A stretch of 64,000 nt of DNA from Variovorax flavidus (GTDB taxonomy: Bacteria > Pseudomonadota > Gammaproteobacteria > Burkholderiales > Burkholderiaceae_C), in NCBI RefSeq assembly GCF_030317145.1, contig NZ_JASZYE010000001.1, positions 310,001-374,000 of the forward strand, in the 5' to 3' direction. Shown here one piece after another: positions 60,531-64,000 of this stretch (position 1 is the stretch's first letter; every line of letters begins with the position of its first letter). The notes under the pieces were generated by a model that worked only from the letters and a program-made list of their open reading frames with translations, made no database searches and had not been told where the DNA came from. A program made the translations under genes and the position numbers.

Positions 60531-61588
60531 ATTCATGCGTTCTCGTTACTGGCGGGGCTGGCTACATTGGTTCGCATGCCACGCTTGCCTTGCTGCAGGC
60601 CGGACATGACGTTGTCGTGATCGATAATCTGTGTAATAGCTCTCAGGAGTCCCTCGCGCGAGTATCTAAAATTGCAGGCCGCACGCCAAAATTTTTAGAA
60701 GGCGATATTCGAGAATCTGATTTTTTGCGCCATGTGTTTTCGACGCATCGCATCGAGGCTGTTGTTCATTTTGCAGGGCTCAAGGCAGTCAACGACAGTT
60801 TGCGGCAGCCGTTGCTGTATTACCATAACAATGTAAATGGTACGTTGCAACTGTGCGAAGCGATGAGCGAAGCGGCAGTTTTTCGTTTGGTGTTTAGCTC
60901 ATCTGCCACGGTGTATGGCGAGGGTGCTCAGGTGCCTATTAGAGAAGCCAGTCCTACAGGCGTGCCGACCAATCCCTACGGCCGTTCTAAACTCATGGTT
61001 GAGGAGTTGTTGCGTGATCTAGCCCAGTCGGACGCGCGTTGGAGGATTGCGATCTTGCGGTATTTCAATCCGGTGGGTGCCCATCCGAGTGGATTGATTG
61101 GTGAGGACCCTAACGGGATTCCGAATAATTTGCTGCCCTACATTAGTCAAGTGGCGATAGGCAAACTCAAGCAATTGCAAATATTCGGCGACGACTATCC
61201 CACGCCCGATGGTACCGGTGTACGCGATTACATTCATGTGCAGGATTTGGTTAACGGGCACCTCAAGGCACTCGCGGTCATCGATAGAAAGCCTGGTCTG
61301 AATGTATGGAACTTGGGCACCGGAAGGGGCTACAGCGTGCTTCAGATGATTCGTGCTTTCGAAGAGGCCAGCGGAAGATCGGTGTCGTGGCAAATTGCCC
61401 CGCGCCGAGGCGGCGACATTGCCGAATGCTGGGCTGATCCGGCAAAGGCCTCGGCCGAGTTGGGCTGGGAGGCCCAACTCGGCTTGTCCGAGATGATGGC
61501 CGACGCGTGGCGTTGGCAATCCAAAAATCCGCGTGGCTATAGCAGCGTTTCGCACGGTCAACATCTCGCAAACGATGCCGATTCATGA
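60527..61588 (+). CDS. galE: UDP-glucose 4-epimerase
   Basis: Interconverts UDP-glucose and UDP-galactose (or the N-acetyl forms). The 353-residue protein has the NAD loop VTGGAGYIGSHATLALLQAG, catalytic Ser in SSSATVYGEG and Tyr/Lys in NPYGRSK, and the sugar-binding segment RYFNPVGAHPSGLIGEDPNG. It supplies precursor for the repeat unit. Base composition is intermediate between the AT-rich core and the GC-rich end of the locus. Confidence 0.93.
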   Translation: MNSCVLVTGGAGYIGSHATLALLQAGHDVVVIDNLCNSSQESLARVSKIAGRTPKFLEGDIRESDFLRHVFSTHRIEAVVHFAGLKAVNDSLRQPLLYYHNNVNGTLQLCEAMSEAAVFRLVFSSSATVYGEGAQVPIREASPTGVPTNPYGRSKLMVEELLRDLAQSDARWRIAILRYFNPVGAHPSGLIGEDPNGIPNNLLPYISQVAIGKLKQLQIFGDDYPTPDGTGVRDYIHVQDLVNGHLKALAVIDRKPGLNVWNLGTGRGYSVLQMIRAFEEASGRSVSWQIAPRRGGDIAECWADPAKASAELGWEAQLGLSEMMADAWRWQSKNPRGYSSVSHGQHLANDADS

Positions 61589-62190
61589 AGCGCGTATTTG
61601 ACATACTTCTATCCCTCATCGCCTTGATTCTTTTCGGCTTTCCACTTTTGTTCCTTATGTGGCAGGTGCGTCGAAAGCTCGGTAGCCCGATCTTCTTTCG
61701 CCAGGTACGTCCAGGACTGAGCGGTCGGCCGTTTCGGATGAACAAGTTTCGCACCATGACCGACGCACGTGGACTCGATGGTCAGATGTTGCCGGATGCC
61801 GCCCGCCTTACGCCCTTTGGTCGCTTTATGCGCGCGACTAGCTTGGACGAGCTGCCTGAGTTGTGGAACGTGCTCAAGGGTGACATGAGCCTAGTCGGAC
61901 CGCGTCCGTTGCTGATGGAATACTTGCCGCTGTATTCCGCCGAACAGACGCGTCGCCACGATGTGCGCCCGGGTATCACAGGCTGGGCACAAGTCAATGG
62001 TCGCAATGCGCTGAGCTGGGAAGACAAATTCAGGCTCGATGTGTGGTACGTGGACCATCGCTCGCTCTGGCTCGACATTCGCATCTTGTTGCTCACGATT
62101 CGCAAAGTGCTCGCGCGCGACGGCATCAGCGCCGCGGGCGAGGCAACCATGCCGCGTTTCACCGGTTCACAGGCGGAGCCAGAGCGATGA
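61585..62190 (+). CDS. Monotopic sugar-phosphate transferase (PglC-like)
   Basis: Starts the lipid-linked repeat unit by moving a sugar phosphate to undecaprenyl phosphate. The 201-residue protein has one N-terminal re-entrant hydrophobic segment (DILLSLIALILFGFPLLFLM) and the catalytic block KFRTMTDARG, TSLDELPELWNVLKGDMSLV and GPRPLLMEYLPLY. The short form without extra membrane helices is typical of PglC. It overlaps galE and the next acetyltransferase gene by 4 bases each. Confidence 0.92.
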   Translation: MKRVFDILLSLIALILFGFPLLFLMWQVRRKLGSPIFFRQVRPGLSGRPFRMNKFRTMTDARGLDGQMLPDAARLTPFGRFMRATSLDELPELWNVLKGDMSLVGPRPLLMEYLPLYSAEQTRRHDVRPGITGWAQVNGRNALSWEDKFRLDVWYVDHRSLWLDIRILLLTIRKVLARDGISAAGEATMPRFTGSQAEPER

Positions 62191-62846
62191 CCGTTCCGCT
62201 CTTCGCCGTCTACGGCGTCAGCGGCTGTGGCCGTAGCGTAATGCCCGTGGCGCGCAAGCAGTTGCAGCGCCAAGGCATCGCGCCGAACCAACTGGTGTTT
62301 GTGGACGACCAGCCCGAGGCGCAGGTCGTGAACGGTCAGCGCGTGGTGCCCTATGCGGAGTTCCTGCAAGCTGAAGCCAGTTCGCGTCACGTGGTGCTTG
62401 CTATCGCCAACAGCACCGTGCGGGCAATGCTGGCCGCGCGTTGCGCCGCCGATGGCGTGCAGCCCTGGACCATCGCTGCCACGAATGTGGTGGTCATGGA
62501 CGAGGTCACGCTGGGCGAGGGCGCGATCCTGAGTCCTTTCGTCACCCTCACGTCCAACATTCGCATCGGTCGGCACTTCCACGCCAACCTCTACAGCCAT
62601 GTCGAGCATGACTGCGTGATCGGCGACTTCGTCACATTCGCGCCGGGTGTCAGGTGCAACGGCAATGTGGTCGTGGAGGACCACGCATACATCGGCAGCG
62701 GCGCTGTCATCAAGCAAGGCAAGCCCGGTCAACCTCTGGTCATCGGCCGGGGTGCCGTGGTCGGCATGGGCGCAGTGGTCACGCGCGATGTGCCACCCGG
62801 CGTCACTGTGGTCGGCAACCCCGCAAAGCCATTTTTCAAAGGTTGA
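62187..62846 (+). CDS. Sugar O/N-acetyltransferase (PglD-like)
   Basis: A 219-residue protein with an N-terminal Rossmann-like part (MTVPLFAVYGVSGCGRSVMP) and a C-terminal left-handed beta helix of hexapeptide repeats (EGAILSPFVTLTSNIRIGRH, FHANLYSHVEHDCVIGDFVT). It ends GVTVVGNPAKPFFKG. PglD acetylates UDP-4-amino sugars in bacillosamine synthesis; the neighbours PglC-like and PglE-like support that role. A longer frame upstream overlaps the transferase and is not used. Confidence 0.88.
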   Translation: MTVPLFAVYGVSGCGRSVMPVARKQLQRQGIAPNQLVFVDDQPEAQVVNGQRVVPYAEFLQAEASSRHVVLAIANSTVRAMLAARCAADGVQPWTIAATNVVVMDEVTLGEGAILSPFVTLTSNIRIGRHFHANLYSHVEHDCVIGDFVTFAPGVRCNGNVVVEDHAYIGSGAVIKQGKPGQPLVIGRGAVVGMGAVVTRDVPPGVTVVGNPAKPFFKG

Positions 62847-62852
62847 TTTGTC

Positions 62853-64000
62853 ATGTTGAATACGTCTTTCTCCCCCTGGCCTAGCTTTTCCGCCGAAGAA
62901 GCTGCCGCAGTCCAGCAAACCCTCCTTTCCAACCGAGTTAACTACTGGACCGGACAGGAAACCAGAGCCTTCGAAAAGGAGTTCGCCCCCTGGGCCGACG
63001 CCGAATTCGCCGTGGCGCTCGCGAATGGAACGCTGGCGCTCGATGTCGCACTCAAGGCCTTGGAGATCGGCCCGGGTGATGAAGTCGTGGTAACGCCGCG
63101 CACTTTCATCGCCAGCATTTCGTGTGTGATCAACGCTGGCGCGACCCCGGTGTTTGCCGATGTGGAAGAGGACAGCGGCAACCTGTCGGCCGCCACGATC
63201 GCCCGCGTCCTCACGCCTCGGACCAAGGCCGTCATCTGTGTTCACCTCGCCGGCTGGCCTTGCGAATTGGACGGCATCATGTCGCTCGCCGGCACCCATG
63301 GCTTCAAGGTGATCGAGGACTGCGCCCAAGCCCACGGCGCACGCTACAAGGGCCGCAGCGTCGGGTCGATCGGCCATGTGGGCGCATGGAGCTTCTGTCA
63401 GGACAAGATCATGACCACAGGGGGCGAGGGCGGCATGGTCACGACCAACGACCGCACGCTCTGGTCGGCCATGTGGTCGTTCAAGGACCATGGCAAGAGT
63501 TGGGAAGCGGTGCACGAGCGCGAGCACGCGCCGGGCTTCCGTTGGGTGCACGACAGCTTCGGCACCAACTGGCGCATGCTGGAGATGCAGGCGGTCATCG
63601 GCCGCATCCAGCTGCAGCGCATGGCGGCCTGGCGTGCTGCACGCGCGAAGAACGCTGAAGCGATCCTGGCGGTCTGCCGTGGGCATGGCGCGCTACGCGT
63701 GCCAGCCTTTCCCGACGACGACGGGCAGACGCTTCATGCTCACTACAAGTGCTACGCGTACGTCCGGCCGGAGCGATTGGCTCCAGGTTGGAGTCGTGAC
63801 CGTATCGTCCATGAGATCAGCGCGCGCGGCGTCCCGTGCTACCAAGGGTCGTGCTCGGAGGTCTACCAGGAAAAGGCCTTCGACTCGACGCCCTGGCGCC
63901 CCAAAGCGCGGCTCACCGTCGCTCGGCAACTCGGAGACACGAGCATCATGTTCCTCGTTCATCCCACGCTCACGCGCGCGGAGGTCGAGAAGACCTGCAA
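62853..64000 (+). CDS. DegT/DnrJ/EryC1/StrS aminotransferase (PglE-like), 3' end outside the window
   Basis: PLP-dependent transaminase of UDP-4-keto sugars. 382 codons are open to the window edge without a stop. The product begins MLNTSFSPWPSFSAEEAAAV and contains NYWTGQETRAFEKEFAPWAD, the sugar-binding ALANGTLALDVALKAL, the cofactor Asp in IEDCAQAHGARYKG and the Schiff-base Lys in SFCQDKIMTTGGEGG. Following the PglC- and PglD-like genes it completes most of a bacillosamine-type pathway; a PglF-type dehydratase would be expected next. Confidence 0.93.
   Translation, partial: MLNTSFSPWPSFSAEEAAAVQQTLLSNRVNYWTGQETRAFEKEFAPWADAEFAVALANGTLALDVALKALEIGPGDEVVVTPRTFIASISCVINAGATPVFADVEEDSGNLSAATIARVLTPRTKAVICVHLAGWPCELDGIMSLAGTHGFKVIEDCAQAHGARYKGRSVGSIGHVGAWSFCQDKIMTTGGEGGMVTTNDRTLWSAMWSFKDHGKSWEAVHEREHAPGFRWVHDSFGTNWRMLEMQAVIGRIQLQRMAAWRAARAKNAEAILAVCRGHGALRVPAFPDDDGQTLHAHYKCYAYVRPERLAPGWSRDRIVHEISARGVPCYQGSCSEVYQEKAFDSTPWRPKARLTVARQLGDTSIMFLVHPTLTRAEVEKTC

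Overview
The window looks like a chromosomal segment of a high-GC betaproteobacterium of the Comamonadaceae, most like Variovorax. This rests on gene content (icd-clpS-clpA, oxygen-dependent hemF, the purD-hemF-nadD-rsfS-rlmH-maf-rng chain, tolB-pal-cpoB), GC-rich codon use, TTG/GTG starts and a characteristic intergenic repeat. No assignment was checked against a database.

Layout. (1) 1-8146: end of a secreted-protein gene, isocitrate dehydrogenase, ClpS/ClpA, cardiolipin synthase, exonuclease I and a GNAT acetyltransferase. (2) 8159-17576, minus strand: one long operon that reads URC1 (GTP cyclohydrolase II-like) - URC4 - uracil phosphoribosyltransferase - BMP-type nucleoside/base ABC importer (binding protein, double ATPase, two permeases) - cytosine deaminase. 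Together these would import pyrimidines, deaminate cytosine, convert uracil to UMP and feed the URC ring-opening route known from yeasts. (3) 17711-18943: an ECF sigma factor with an NrsF-type membrane anti-sigma factor behind a promoter that looks self-recognised. (4) 18970-23607: an Lrp/AsnC regulator divergent from an ABC importer (TrpXYZ-like) and a Glu/Leu-type amino acid dehydrogenase. A HerA-like ATPase follows on the minus strand.

(5) 25245-37931: two converging gene blocks that resemble an aryl-polyene/xanthomonadin-type pathway: acyl carrier protein, AMP-ligase fused to a dehydratase, acyltransferases, LolA-like protein, MMPL exporter, deacetylase, methyltransferase, hot-dog dehydratase, ketoreductase, glycosyltransferase and a XanB2-like chorismatase. 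No ketosynthase is present. A 0.5-kb block of interlocked perfect inverted repeats lies where the two halves meet. (6) 38107-44943: yebC and a tight housekeeping operon from purD to rng. (7) 45059-50550: msbA, tolB-pal-cpoB, tcdA and tRNA-Lys with a strong terminator.

(8) 51128-64000: a Wzx/Wzy-type capsule or exopolysaccharide locus: wza-wzb-wzc, then an AT-rich strain-specific core (pyruvyltransferase, flippase, two glycosyltransferases, polymerase, galE), then a GC-rich PglC/PglD/PglE-like trio whose last gene runs off the window. Most genes inside each operon overlap by 1-4 bases (ATGA, GTGA or TGATG), so translational coupling is general here.
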